Source: UBA9611 sp965237595 (lineage in GTDB: Bacteria; Chloroflexota; Dehalococcoidia; Lucifugimonadales; UBA3495). From it: a DNA stretch of 64,000 nt. The stretch is from the NCBI GenBank assembly GCA_965237595.1, contig CBDEFY010000004.1, forward strand, positions 447,929 through 511,928, read 5' to 3'. Positions 25,638 through 32,782 of the stretch are shown here, piece by piece. Each line of letters starts with the position of its first letter. Position 1 is the first letter of the stretch. A program made the translations under genes and the position numbers. The notes under the pieces were generated by a model, which was not told the origin of the DNA, searched no databases, and saw nothing but the letters and a program-made list of their open reading frames with translations.

Positions 25638-26894
25638 CTACTCCAACACCCCATCATCCTCCAATGACTTGTACTCGTCATCGGACAGGCCGATCAAGTC
25701 TTTGAGAACGTGGCTGGTGTGTTCGCCCAAAAGCGGGGCCGGCCGGTCCAGGGAGCCTGGACTAAGGGAGAAGACCATCTCGCTGATGTCGGTGGCGTAG
25801 GGCCCGATCTCGGGGTGGTCCAGCCATTGGAAATGGCCCCGGTGCAGCAGTTGGGCGTCGTCGAACAGGTCCCGGGGGTCGTTGACCATCCCCGCAGGGA
25901 CCCCGGCGCTCTGGAGAGTCTCCATCAGCGCCCCCGCCTCCCAGGGAACGGTCCAGCCGGACAGCAGCCGGTCCAGTTCATCCTCGTTGGCCTTTCTTCC
26001 CAGGAGAGTGGCGAAATCGGGGTTGTAGGGCCAGCCTGAGCCTTCGGGAGCTATGGTCCGCTGCAGTCCTTCCCAATGGGCGTCGGAGAAACATCCCAGG
26101 GCGATCCAGCGGTCATCTCCGGCGCACGGGTAGACGCCGTGAGGGGCGGCGCCCGGGTCCCGGTTGCCCATGCGGGACTGCTCCCGGCCATTGACGGCGT
26201 AGTCCAGCAACACCGGCGCCGAAAAGTGCAGCGTGGTCTCCAGTTGGGACATGTCGATGTGGATGCCCTCGCCGGTGCGGCGGCTCCGGTCCAAACCCGC
26301 CAGGATGGCGGCCACGGCGAACCGGGGGACGATGAAGTCGGTGTAGGCCCCGTAGGGGTTGACCGGGTCGCGGTCGGGCCAGCCGGTTAGGTTGGTCAGG
26401 CCCACCAGCGACGACAGCACCGGCCCAAAACCCGGCTGCCGCTCCATGGGTCCACCCCGTCCCATCATTGAGGTGCTGAACATCACGATGCCAGGGTTAA
26501 TTTCTTTGAGCTGTTCGAAGCCAAGCTCCCAGCTTTCCATGGTGCCGGGTGTGAAATTCTCGGTGACCAGGTGGGCCCACTTGGCCATGCGCAGCATCAA
26601 ATCGCGGGCCCTGGGGTGGCGCATGTCGACGGTGATGCCCATCTTGTTGGCGTTGTAGCTGGCGAAGTAGGCGCTGCGGTTGAGTCCGGAGATGCCGTCT
26701 TTGAAGGGAGCGCCGCGGCGCAGGACGCCGGGCCGTTTGGCCGACTCCACCCGCACCACGGTGGCCCCGTACTCCCCCAGGTACTTGGTGGTCATGGGGC
26801 CGACGGCCACCCAGCAAAAGTCGAGGACGTTGACTCCATCCAGGGGCTTTTTGCTTTCTAGAGGGTTTTTTGATTCAGGTCGAGCAGCCGTCAA
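25638..26894 (-). CDS. Family III CoA-transferase, subunit lacking the usual Asp
   Basis: A 418-residue CaiB/BaiF protein: LDGVNVLDFCWVAVGPMTTK, GATVVRVESAKRPG, NANKMGITVDMRHP. At the place of the nucleophilic Asp it reads GFGPVLSSLVGLTNLTG, so by eye the Asp is replaced by Gly. Its TTG start overlaps the stop of the next gene upstream (TTGA). A pair of one Asp-containing and one Asp-less subunit is reminiscent of heterodimeric enzymes such as benzylsuccinate CoA-transferase. Alone it may not be active. Confidence 0.86.
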   Translation of the reverse strand: MTAARPESKNPLESKKPLDGVNVLDFCWVAVGPMTTKYLGEYGATVVRVESAKRPGVLRRGAPFKDGISGLNRSAYFASYNANKMGITVDMRHPRARDLMLRMAKWAHLVTENFTPGTMESWELGFEQLKEINPGIVMFSTSMMGRGGPMERQPGFGPVLSSLVGLTNLTGWPDRDPVNPYGAYTDFIVPRFAVAAILAGLDRSRRTGEGIHIDMSQLETTLHFSAPVLLDYAVNGREQSRMGNRDPGAAPHGVYPCAGDDRWIALGCFSDAHWEGLQRTIAPEGSGWPYNPDFATLLGRKANEDELDRLLSGWTVPWEAGALMETLQSAGVPAGMVNDPRDLFDDAQLLHRGHFQWLDHPEIGPYATDISEMVFSLSPGSLDRPAPLLGEHTSHVLKDLIGLSDDEYKSLEDDGVLE

Positions 26895-28162
26895 ATCACC
26901 CCGCTCCGCTTCAGGGTTTCGACCTCCGGGCCGGAAAGCCCCAACTCCTCCTGGTATATCTCCACATTGTGCTCGCCTATCAAAGGCGGCCTGCGGTAAA
27001 GACCTGCGATGTCGCCGCCATCGCCCGATTTTATGAAGGCCCCTGGATATTGGATAGCCGCGCCCAATTCCGGGTGGTCGATTTCTTTGAAATACCCGCG
27101 GGCTTCCAACTGAGGATGGCCCTGGAGGGCTGAGGGTGTGGCCACCGGGAACAGCAATATCCTGCGGTCCAAACTCCCCTGTACCAACTCGGCCCTGGTA
27201 TGGCCGTTGAAAAACTCTTCCAGGGGCTCGCCCAATTGGGCCATCAGCTCCGGTGTGACCGCCCCATAGCCCAGATCTTCCCAGCCAACAGCATCCAGCT
27301 CAGTCACGTCGAAGCCGTCTTCTTTCATCCAGTCCAAGAGGGCCCGGGTGCTGTAGGCAACGCTCCCGCCTTGGACCATATAGTTGACATAACCATCTTT
27401 GCAGGGCCAGTTGATGCGCACGCGGTTCTCACCCGAGGTTTGCCGGTAGACGCCCATGCGTTTCAGGACGGCGCCTTCGATGTCCCAGACCTGGGGCGCG
27501 TGGGCCAGGGTCTTGGCCACCGCCTGCTGGCAGGAAACGTCCACGTACTGCCCCTGGCCGGTGGTGACCCGGTAGGTATGGGCCAGCATGGCTGCGGTGG
27601 CGCCGGCGGCGGCGCCGTGGAGGTAGAAATGGGGGAAGCTGACCCGGACGGGCGCCCGGTCGTCGTCTCCGGTCAGGTACATGAACCCGCCCAAGGCCAT
27701 GCCGACGATGTCCGACGCCTGGTAGTTGGAGTAGGGGCCGTCCTGTCCGAATGGCGTGATGGACACCATGACCAGCTTGGGGTTGATGCTTGCCAGATGC
27801 TCGTAGCCCAGGCCCAGTCCCTCCAGATAGCCAGGGGCGTAGGACTCGATGAGGAAATCGGCCTCAGCGACCAGCTTCTCCAGCAGCGCCCGGCCGTCCC
27901 TCTGCTCCAGGTCCAGGGTGATGCTCCTTTTGTTGGCGGCGTAGGACCACCAGAAGAGGCTTTTCTCGGGACGGGGGTCGTCTTCGTAGAAAGGTCCGAT
28001 GTTCCGGGCGGGGCTACCGCCTGGCGGCTCGATCTGGAGCACGTCGGCGCCAAGGTCGGCCAATATCTTGCCGCAGAGCAGGCCACGGTCGTCGGTAAGG
28101 TCCAGTACTCGGTAAGGGGCGAGCAGGAAGTCGATTTCCCCTTGGGTGCCGGGCATCGTCAC
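26891..28162 (-). CDS. Family III CoA-transferase, Asp-containing subunit
   Basis: A 423-residue protein like the one at 135-1370: PYRVLDLTDDRGLLCGKILA, GADVLQIEPPGG, AANKRSITLDLEQ and QASDIVGMALGGFMYLTG, which carries the catalytic Asp. It is the first gene of a two-gene unit with four-base overlap to the Asp-less partner. It should transfer CoA to an organic acid as the entry step of beta-oxidation-like breakdown. Confidence 0.88.
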   Translation of the reverse strand: MTMPGTQGEIDFLLAPYRVLDLTDDRGLLCGKILADLGADVLQIEPPGGSPARNIGPFYEDDPRPEKSLFWWSYAANKRSITLDLEQRDGRALLEKLVAEADFLIESYAPGYLEGLGLGYEHLASINPKLVMVSITPFGQDGPYSNYQASDIVGMALGGFMYLTGDDDRAPVRVSFPHFYLHGAAAGATAAMLAHTYRVTTGQGQYVDVSCQQAVAKTLAHAPQVWDIEGAVLKRMGVYRQTSGENRVRINWPCKDGYVNYMVQGGSVAYSTRALLDWMKEDGFDVTELDAVGWEDLGYGAVTPELMAQLGEPLEEFFNGHTRAELVQGSLDRRILLFPVATPSALQGHPQLEARGYFKEIDHPELGAAIQYPGAFIKSGDGGDIAGLYRRPPLIGEHNVEIYQEELGLSGPEVETLKRSGVI

Positions 28163-28397
28163 TCCAGGAACATCAGCATCACAGGGACTATTCCGCTGGT
28201 ATTGTAGTGTCCCTCACCTTTTCGTCAACTGGGCGGCTCGCCGCGTTTTATGGGGCTACGCCGGGACGCCGGGTTTTCTGGAGCGCGGGCCGGTAGGAAA
28301 AGCAGTTGGTTTACTTGTATGGAGATTCTTGGGGTTGTAGGATGGAGATAATGAACTTGTAGTTCTTGATCACTGCTTGGAGAACGATTGGGAAGTG

Positions 28398-28559
28398 ATG
28401 TCCACTCGGACCAACTGGTACAGCGAACACCCGGCGGCCTGCACCTGCGCCTTCTGCAACGAGAAGCGGACCATGCAGCCCGAAACGGGCAAGATTGGCC
28501 GCAACGCCAAGTGCCCGTGCAACAGCGGCAAGAAGTACAAACGCTGCCACGGCAAATAA
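28398..28559 (+). CDS. Small SEC-C motif zinc protein
   Basis: A 53-residue protein from ATG 28398. The C-terminus GRNAKCPCNSGKKYKRCHGK is the SEC-C zinc-binding motif (CxC...CH) found at the end of SecA and in many small proteins. An additional CTCAFC pair lies in the N-terminal half and may bind a second zinc. No partner domain. A TTG start seven codons upstream is possible. Function unknown; binding to SecB-like partners or nucleic acid is only a guess. Confidence 0.7.
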   Translation: MSTRTNWYSEHPAACTCAFCNEKRTMQPETGKIGRNAKCPCNSGKKYKRCHGK

Positions 28560-28602
28560 ACGGAAGGGGCGTTGCCCCAAACACAAATTCTCGCCTTGAA
28601 AC

Positions 28603-28633
28603 CGTAGGGGCACGGCAATGCCGTGCCCCTACG
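28603..28633. repeat. REP-type palindrome, second copy
   Basis: CGTAGGGGCACGGCA, A, TGCCGTGCCCCTACG. The 31 bases are identical to the core of the palindrome at 12411-12447. It lies between converging genes, so it may also help end transcription. Confidence 0.85.
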
Positions 28634-28655
28634 TCGATTCCAGAAGGTGGGGCGC

Positions 28656-28964
28656 TCAGCCCTTGTCGGAGGAGAGCTTGACCTCGAAGTTGGCCAATTG
28701 CCCCGGACCCATGATGTAGGCCGGAGGAGGCCCGGCGTGGGCCTGCTTGAAGGACTCGCTCTGGGTCCAGTTCTTGAAGTCCTCTTTGGATTCCCAGCGG
28801 GTCACCACCAGGTATTCCTCGTGGTCGTCGTCAGCGTCCAGCTTCCATAGCTCGAAGCTTTTGAAGCCGGGTTCCTTCTCGACTCCGCCCCGCTTTCCGA
28901 ATGCCTCTTCCATGTCGTGGCCGTGGCCGTTCTGGACATTGATCCGGTTGGTTACTGCGTACAT
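28656..28964 (-). CDS. ABM-domain protein, IsdG/HmoA-like
   Basis: A 102-residue protein beginning MYAVTNRINVQNGHGHDMEE, with GFKSFELWKLDADDDHEEYL, VVTRWESKEDFKNW and SFKQAHAG. The W...S..F..AH pattern is that of heme-degrading or heme-binding ABM monooxygenases (IsdG, HmoA). Start at 28964 (after GTGGAGAT) is preferred to the long upstream extension, which shows no homology. It could release iron from heme; direct proof is lacking. Confidence 0.75.
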   Translation of the reverse strand: MYAVTNRINVQNGHGHDMEEAFGKRGGVEKEPGFKSFELWKLDADDDHEEYLVVTRWESKEDFKNWTQSESFKQAHAGPPPAYIMGPGQLANFEVKLSSDKG

Positions 28965-29056
28965 ATCTCCACTCACCGCCGGCGGTACCCCGGCAATCAT
29001 CTTCAAGTCAGATGGGTAGATTCTCTCGCGGATCGGGGACGGGGGCAAGTCTGGTA

Positions 29057-29314
29057 CTAGAAGGCCAATAGGTAGACCAGGAGCCCCAGCACCGCCCCGG
29101 CCCCTCCGCCCACAGAACCCGCTTTCATCCCGATGGCCATCAGCTCTCCGCAGGTGACCACCTCGTGGTGCCGGTATTCGGGGTCTAATGCCCTGGGAAA
29201 CTGGAAGCCCAGGTCCCCGCGGACCAGCAGTGTGCCCAAAACAGCGGCGATGCCGCCGATAACCGCGCCGAGGAAGATGGCCAGGACTACCATTGCCGCC
29301 TCCGGTTGCCACAC
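29057..29314 (-). CDS. Small membrane protein, unknown
   Basis: An 85-residue protein with two glycine-rich membrane helices, VVLAIFLGAVIGGIAAVLG and AGSVGGGAGAVLGLLVYLLA, separated by a polar loop with His residues (DPEYRHHEVV). A second possible start is Met8. GxxxG patterns suggest helix packing or oligomerisation. No family recognised. Confidence 0.5.
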   Translation of the reverse strand: MWQPEAAMVVLAIFLGAVIGGIAAVLGTLLVRGDLGFQFPRALDPEYRHHEVVTCGELMAIGMKAGSVGGGAGAVLGLLVYLLAF

Positions 29315-29458
29315 GGCCGAGAAACTTGGGCCCTACGGTCCAGACGTTACATAATTTTAGATGGGCGGTGGCGGCCAATTCAACGCTGCGGAGTGCCTTG
29401 TCCGGCCAATGGTTGATACCGCCAGCTAGGGGGCCGAATGAAATATCTACGCCGAAAA

Positions 29459-29504
29459 CGTAGAGGCACGGTCCCGATGGGACCGGGATGCCGCTCATTC
29501 TACG
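29459..29504. repeat. REP-like hairpin
   Basis: CGTAG...CTACG ends enclose GGTCCCGATGGGACC and a GGCA/TGCC pair. It is related to the REP palindromes at 12411 and 28603 but has diverged. Confidence 0.5.
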
Positions 29505-29532
29505 GTACAGCCTCGAAGCTCGACGCCTGAAA

Positions 29533-29901
29533 TTAATGAGAGCAATCTGTCCCCCTCCCTTTCATCGGTATCGACTGGCCATCTGATAGAGTAAGCATAA
29601 CAGGGTCTTCCGTATCGCTAAAATTGCACCGTACGCCTGCTGCCAATTCCACGTACGGGGAATACAGAAAACCCCTTTAGATCTTGCTGATAACGCCCGT
29701 AACAACAGTCACCTTTCCTTTGTATTTTTTGTCCGCCGCAGCTTCGTTTGATTCATACTCCGCGAACAGTTGAACGGCAGATACCTGATAATCAGGACCC
29801 ACGTCCGCAATCGAATTCGCAATACCGGACTCAGTCTCGCATGCGACTAATATCGATAGGAAAGCTATTGATGCAGTAGCGTAAATTTTCCTCATGTCCA
29901 T
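29533..29901 (-). pseudogene. Lipoprotein with OB-fold (tRNA_anti-like) domain, in-frame stop
   Basis: The N-terminus MRKIYATASIAFLSILVAC is a lipoprotein signal. The mature part starts an OB-fold of the tRNA_anti-like family: AVQLFAEYESNEAAADKKYK, GKVTVVTGVISKI. TAA then occurs at 29677-29679, but the same frame goes on with FLYSPYVELAAGVRCNF and LTLSDGQSIPMKGRGTDC before a stop at 29533-29535. The continued part is clearly the missing half of the OB-fold (GQxVxVKG pattern). The gene is thus one nonsense change away from a normal 122-residue lipoprotein. Confidence 0.72.
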
Positions 29902-30039
29902 GTCCGGGTTCCCACTATTTTCGCCCTACCATAACACTCTCCGGAAATCTGAAGCGCTCAGCTGGCAACACGCGGGCAATTTGGCAAAGTTAATGGCCTC
30001 CGCTAGTCCAGTGGAGGCCATTTATGTGCCAAAAATTCA

Positions 30040-30125
30040 TGGTGCCGAAGGTCAGAGTCGAACTGACACGGGGTCACCCCCACCGGTTTTTGAGACCGGC
30101 GCGTCTACCATTCCGCCACTTCGGC
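30040..30125 (-). tRNA. tRNA-Leu (anticodon CAA)
   Basis: The minus strand folds as a class II tRNA: acceptor GCCGAAG / CTTCGGC, anticodon stem CCGGT/ACCGG with loop CTCAAAA (anticodon CAA), a long variable arm GGGGGTGACCCC, T arm GTCAGTTCGACTCTGAC and encoded CCA. It reads the leucine codon UUG. No integrated element is seen next to it. Confidence 0.95.
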
Positions 30126-30225
30126 TTGTCCGCTGGTATTATACGATACGATTACCGGCCTGCGGTGGGCCTCCGGCGGCTATTCTGAATCGTTCACCGA
30201 GACTCCCTGAGCTAGGAGGGTTCTG

Positions 30226-30597
30226 ATGCCTATCTTGTACCGGGCCGACGCCAAGACGGAGGAGGGATACCTTGGGATACCCAGGACTATCCTGGTGGAC
30301 GCCATCCACGGGGCTAAGTCCCTTTGGGTGGGTCACTTAGAGATTGCCCCCGGAGCCATGGTCACCACGCACATACACCCGGACACGGAAGAGGCGATGG
30401 TCATCGTGGAGGGGCAACTGGAGGCCGTGCTGGGTGACGAGGTGGTCACATTGGCGCCGGGCGACACGGTGTTGGCCCCGGCCGGCGTGAAGCACGGCTT
30501 CGTTACACCGTTCCGGCGGCAATGCGGTGCTCCTGGCTTGTTTTCCAAATACAACGTTCCAGCGGGTGGCGGCCGTCTAGTCTCGGACCTTTTTTGA
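30226..30597 (+). CDS. Cupin_2 protein with C-terminal frameshift
   Basis: A 123-residue cupin: GAMVTTHIHPDTEEAMVIVE (motif 1 with metal-binding His/Glu) and PGDTVLAPAGVKHGF (motif 2). After GFVTP the reading changes. With one T removed at about 30511 the next frame reads SGGNAVLLACFPNTTFQRVA and stops at 30580, which matches normal cupin ends. As it stands the last strand is replaced by about 28 unrelated residues. ATG 30226 follows AGGAGGG. The core barrel may still fold. Confidence 0.75.
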   Translation: MPILYRADAKTEEGYLGIPRTILVDAIHGAKSLWVGHLEIAPGAMVTTHIHPDTEEAMVIVEGQLEAVLGDEVVTLAPGDTVLAPAGVKHGFVTPFRRQCGAPGLFSKYNVPAGGGRLVSDLF

Positions 30598-30631
30598 GTT
30601 GCCTCTCAGGTTGCGTCCGCCTCTTTTGCAT

Positions 30632-31063
30632 TCATGGGCCTAGATGGCGCTTGACCGGATTTTGATTCCCAAATCGCGTCAATCCTTTCCATGGCAGCCT
30701 GCTTGAGCATCTCGGCCCGTTCAACAACTTTTTGTAACTCGTCCCACCTTCGCTTTTCCGGGGTAGACAGCAGCGCCTTAATGTAGGCTGCCGATCGTCT
30801 ATCGCTGAAGTCCGTATTTCGCCTATTTGTTCGTCTCTATCCCATCCCGTCGACCTCTCCGACTGCTCCCCGGCCGACATTGTATCTATCTTCCGTATCC
30901 TCCGTACCCTTGAGACTCTGCCTAGTCGGCAGGCCAGTTCATAGGTCTCATTCGCTTGTATTGATTCCCAGGGTTTAAATCCCAGATACCCCACCAAATC
31001 ATCGAGGATGATCGGCTGCTCATAAACTTCCTTCACGGTTTCTCGGCTAACGAACATACTCAC
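30632..31063 (-). pseudogene. Unrecognised protein, probably frameshifted
   Basis: The minus-strand reading starts MSMFVSRETVKEVYEQP, with ETYELACRLGRVSRVRRIRK. Near 30810 it seems to change frame: the other frame reads SDRRSAAYIKALLSTPEKRR, WDELQKVVERAEMLKQAAME and stops at about 30607, looking like a real helical, charged tail, whereas the annotated frame becomes Arg/Ser-rich noise. No family recognised. With the neighbour at 31096-31485 it may be a remnant of a plasmid or phage-type regulator. Confidence 0.4.
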
Positions 31064-31095
31064 TACATGCTAGGCAAGGTCAATTGGAGCGTCTT

Positions 31096-31485
31096 TTAGC
31101 GCCGAATATAGCTTGGCTCTCCACCCAGCCTCTCAACGGTAAGCTGGTTGCTCTCCGGACCTCCTATCAGCGAGTTCCGGCTCCTGTCCGCCCCAGTCAC
31201 ACAAAATCGATTTAGGGCTAGCAAGAATGGGTAGGCTTCAGGACTCCATTCCTCCGGGGAAGGGTTCCACGAAGTGTCGGGTGGTAGCAAATCAGGTTTG
31301 ATTTGAGTCAAAGCATTTTTCTGAATCTTCCATATCGTCGTGCGACCCACAGGCAATGGCTCGCCTAGGTCGTGGCGCAATTCCTCTTATAGTCTGTCAA
31401 CCGATAGCTTCCGCTGGGTTCGGACAGCCTCCGCGACAATACGAAATACCGCTTGTTCTACTTGTTTCGGGATTTGCTTTGGCAT
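31096..31485 (-). pseudogene. Putative HTH protein with in-frame stop
   Basis: ATG 31485 reads MPKQIPKQVEQAVFRIVAEA, KLSVDRL, then TAA (31387-31389), then EELRHDLGEPLPVGRTTIWK and IQKNALTQIKP. The segment VDRL..ELRHDLGE..PVGRTTIWKI looks like a helix-turn-helix that binds DNA, followed by about 80 residues without known domain. Without the stop the protein would be about 129 residues. Family unknown. Confidence 0.45.
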
Positions 31486-31637
31486 TTTAACTGAACATAA
31501 TTAGTTAGATTATGAATATCGGTAAGAGCTTTTCTGAATGCAACTGGCATATTTTAGATGGTAACCGATAATTATCTATGAATAGTTTATTGGATATCAT
31601 AAATACGATCAACTACCGGTTGATGTTGGCTTTGCCT
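31486..31637. other. A+T-rich noncoding stretch
   Basis: Noticeably richer in A and T than the surroundings (AATTAGTTAGATTATGAA, AATAGTTTATTGGATATC). Upstream region of the HTH protein. No DnaA box consensus (TTATCCACA) and no dnaA or dnaN nearby, so a replication origin cannot be claimed. Confidence 0.4.
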
Positions 31638-31743
31638 CTTAAGTATCGACCGAGCCTGGTTTCCGGTTTGAACGGCGCTACCCATATGTCACCCTGGGAG
31701 CTTGTGAAGGGTCTGCCAAGGTTATGATTGGAAGATTCTTTCC
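31638..31743 (-). repeat. Dispersed noncoding repeat, copy 2 (inverted)
   Basis: Reverse complement matches 2905-3010 over about 105 bases with scattered changes, including AAGAATCTTCCAATCAT and AGGGTGACATATGGGTAGCG. It lies 240 bases upstream of rpmH. Confidence 0.75.
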
Positions 31744-31979
31744 TCCCGATACCGATCGGGACGTCGGGACTCACCCCTCGGAATGACAGTTTTGTGGCAA
31801 GCCCGTTGATGTCAGCAGGACTCTCGGGTGGTGTTTGATGATGCGGCCAGCGATGCTGAGTCAGGTTGGCGGACAATCTCGATGCCAGGGAACTCCCAAA
31901 TAAGCTCGTCGCCGCACGGCTTCTCCTTGACGCCATATTTGGGCACGCCTATAATTCCAGCGAGTGAGGATGATTTTCT

Positions 31980-32117
31980 GTGCCTAAACGTACCTATCAA
32001 CCCAAGAAGCGACGCAGGTTTCGCGTCCATGGCTTTCGCCACCGCTCCAGCACCTCCGACGGGCGGGCGATTCTCAAACGGCGGCGGTTCAAGGGCCGTC
32101 ACAAGCTGACCGTCTGA
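31980..32117 (+). CDS. rpmH: 50S ribosomal protein L34
   Basis: A 45-residue, very basic protein: VPKRTYQPKKRRRFRVHGFR, STSDGRAILKRRRFKGRHKL, the classic L34 sequence. Start is GTG 31980 with GTGAGGA nine bases upstream. It begins the conserved rpmH-rnpA-yidD-yidC-jag block. It is a component of the large ribosomal subunit. Confidence 0.97.
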   Translation: MPKRTYQPKKRRRFRVHGFRHRSSTSDGRAILKRRRFKGRHKLTV

Positions 32118-32159
32118 GAGTCAGTGATCGGTATTTTAGCCTGATATTTCAGCCCGGTA

Positions 32160-32552
32160 ATGCAGCGAAAGCAACGGCTAACTGGCAGCAAACGGTTTTC
32201 TCAGATCCATGTCGAGGGCAGCAGCGCAGCCAACCAGCTATTGGTTATCCGGTATCTGGCCAACGGTTCTGACTGCAGCCGCTTCGGATTCCTGGTAAAT
32301 AAGCGTATCGGCAACGCGGCCGTGAGAAACAGGGTGAAACGACGGCTTCGGGAGGCGGTCCGGCTCAACCCGGTAAAAGACGGCTGGGACGCCTTATTCA
32401 TAGCCCGCCGCGGGGCCGGGACTGCCAAGTACCAGGAACTAAAGGATGCAACGGACAATCTGTTGCGGCGCGCAAAATTGGTGGACGGCGGTACACAGCC
32501 CACCGGTCCAGGGCACACCGTGGACCAGTCTCCGGACTCTCAGGCAGACTAA
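32160..32552 (+). CDS. rnpA: Ribonuclease P protein component
   Basis: A 130-residue basic protein with GFLVNKRIGNAAVRNRVKRR followed by LREAVRLN, the RNR signature of RNase P protein that helps the RNA subunit process tRNA 5' ends. The C-terminal 25 residues (GGTQPTGPGHTVDQSP) are a nonconserved tail. It starts 42 bp after rpmH and is co-transcribed. Confidence 0.96.
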   Translation: MQRKQRLTGSKRFSQIHVEGSSAANQLLVIRYLANGSDCSRFGFLVNKRIGNAAVRNRVKRRLREAVRLNPVKDGWDALFIARRGAGTAKYQELKDATDNLLRRAKLVDGGTQPTGPGHTVDQSPDSQAD

Positions 32553-32572
32553 TTGACATTGGACTTGCTTAA

Positions 32573-32782
32573 ATGAAGTATGTCGTGCTCTTTGTGATTT
32601 GGGTCTATCAACGGACCCTTTCAGCCATTCTGCCCACGTCCTGCCGGTTTTACCCCAGTTGCTCTCACTACTCACAGGAAGCGGTCGAGAAATACGGGGT
32701 CGTCAAGGGAATCTGGCTTGGCGTCAAACGTCTGGGGCGCTGCCGTCCTCTGGGCGGCCAAGGTTATGACCCCGTACCGTGA
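32573..32782 (+). CDS. yidD: Membrane protein insertion efficiency factor YidD
   Basis: A 69-residue protein: VIWVYQRTLSAILPTSCRFY, PSCSHYSQEAVEKYGVVKG and RLGRCRPLGGQGYDPVP are diagnostic of YidD, which associates with the membrane and helps YidC-dependent insertion. It follows rnpA by 20 bp and its stop overlaps the next start (GTGA). Confidence 0.96.
   Translation: MKYVVLFVIWVYQRTLSAILPTSCRFYPSCSHYSQEAVEKYGVVKGIWLGVKRLGRCRPLGGQGYDPVP

Noticed and set aside
30040..30125. tRNA-Leu as integration site of a genomic island
   Set aside because: No integrase adjacent and no repeat of the tRNA 3' end was noticed in the window.
31486..31979. Replication origin before rpmH
   Set aside because: A+T-rich, and rpmH often lies near oriC, but no TTATCCACA boxes and no dnaA/dnaN are present.
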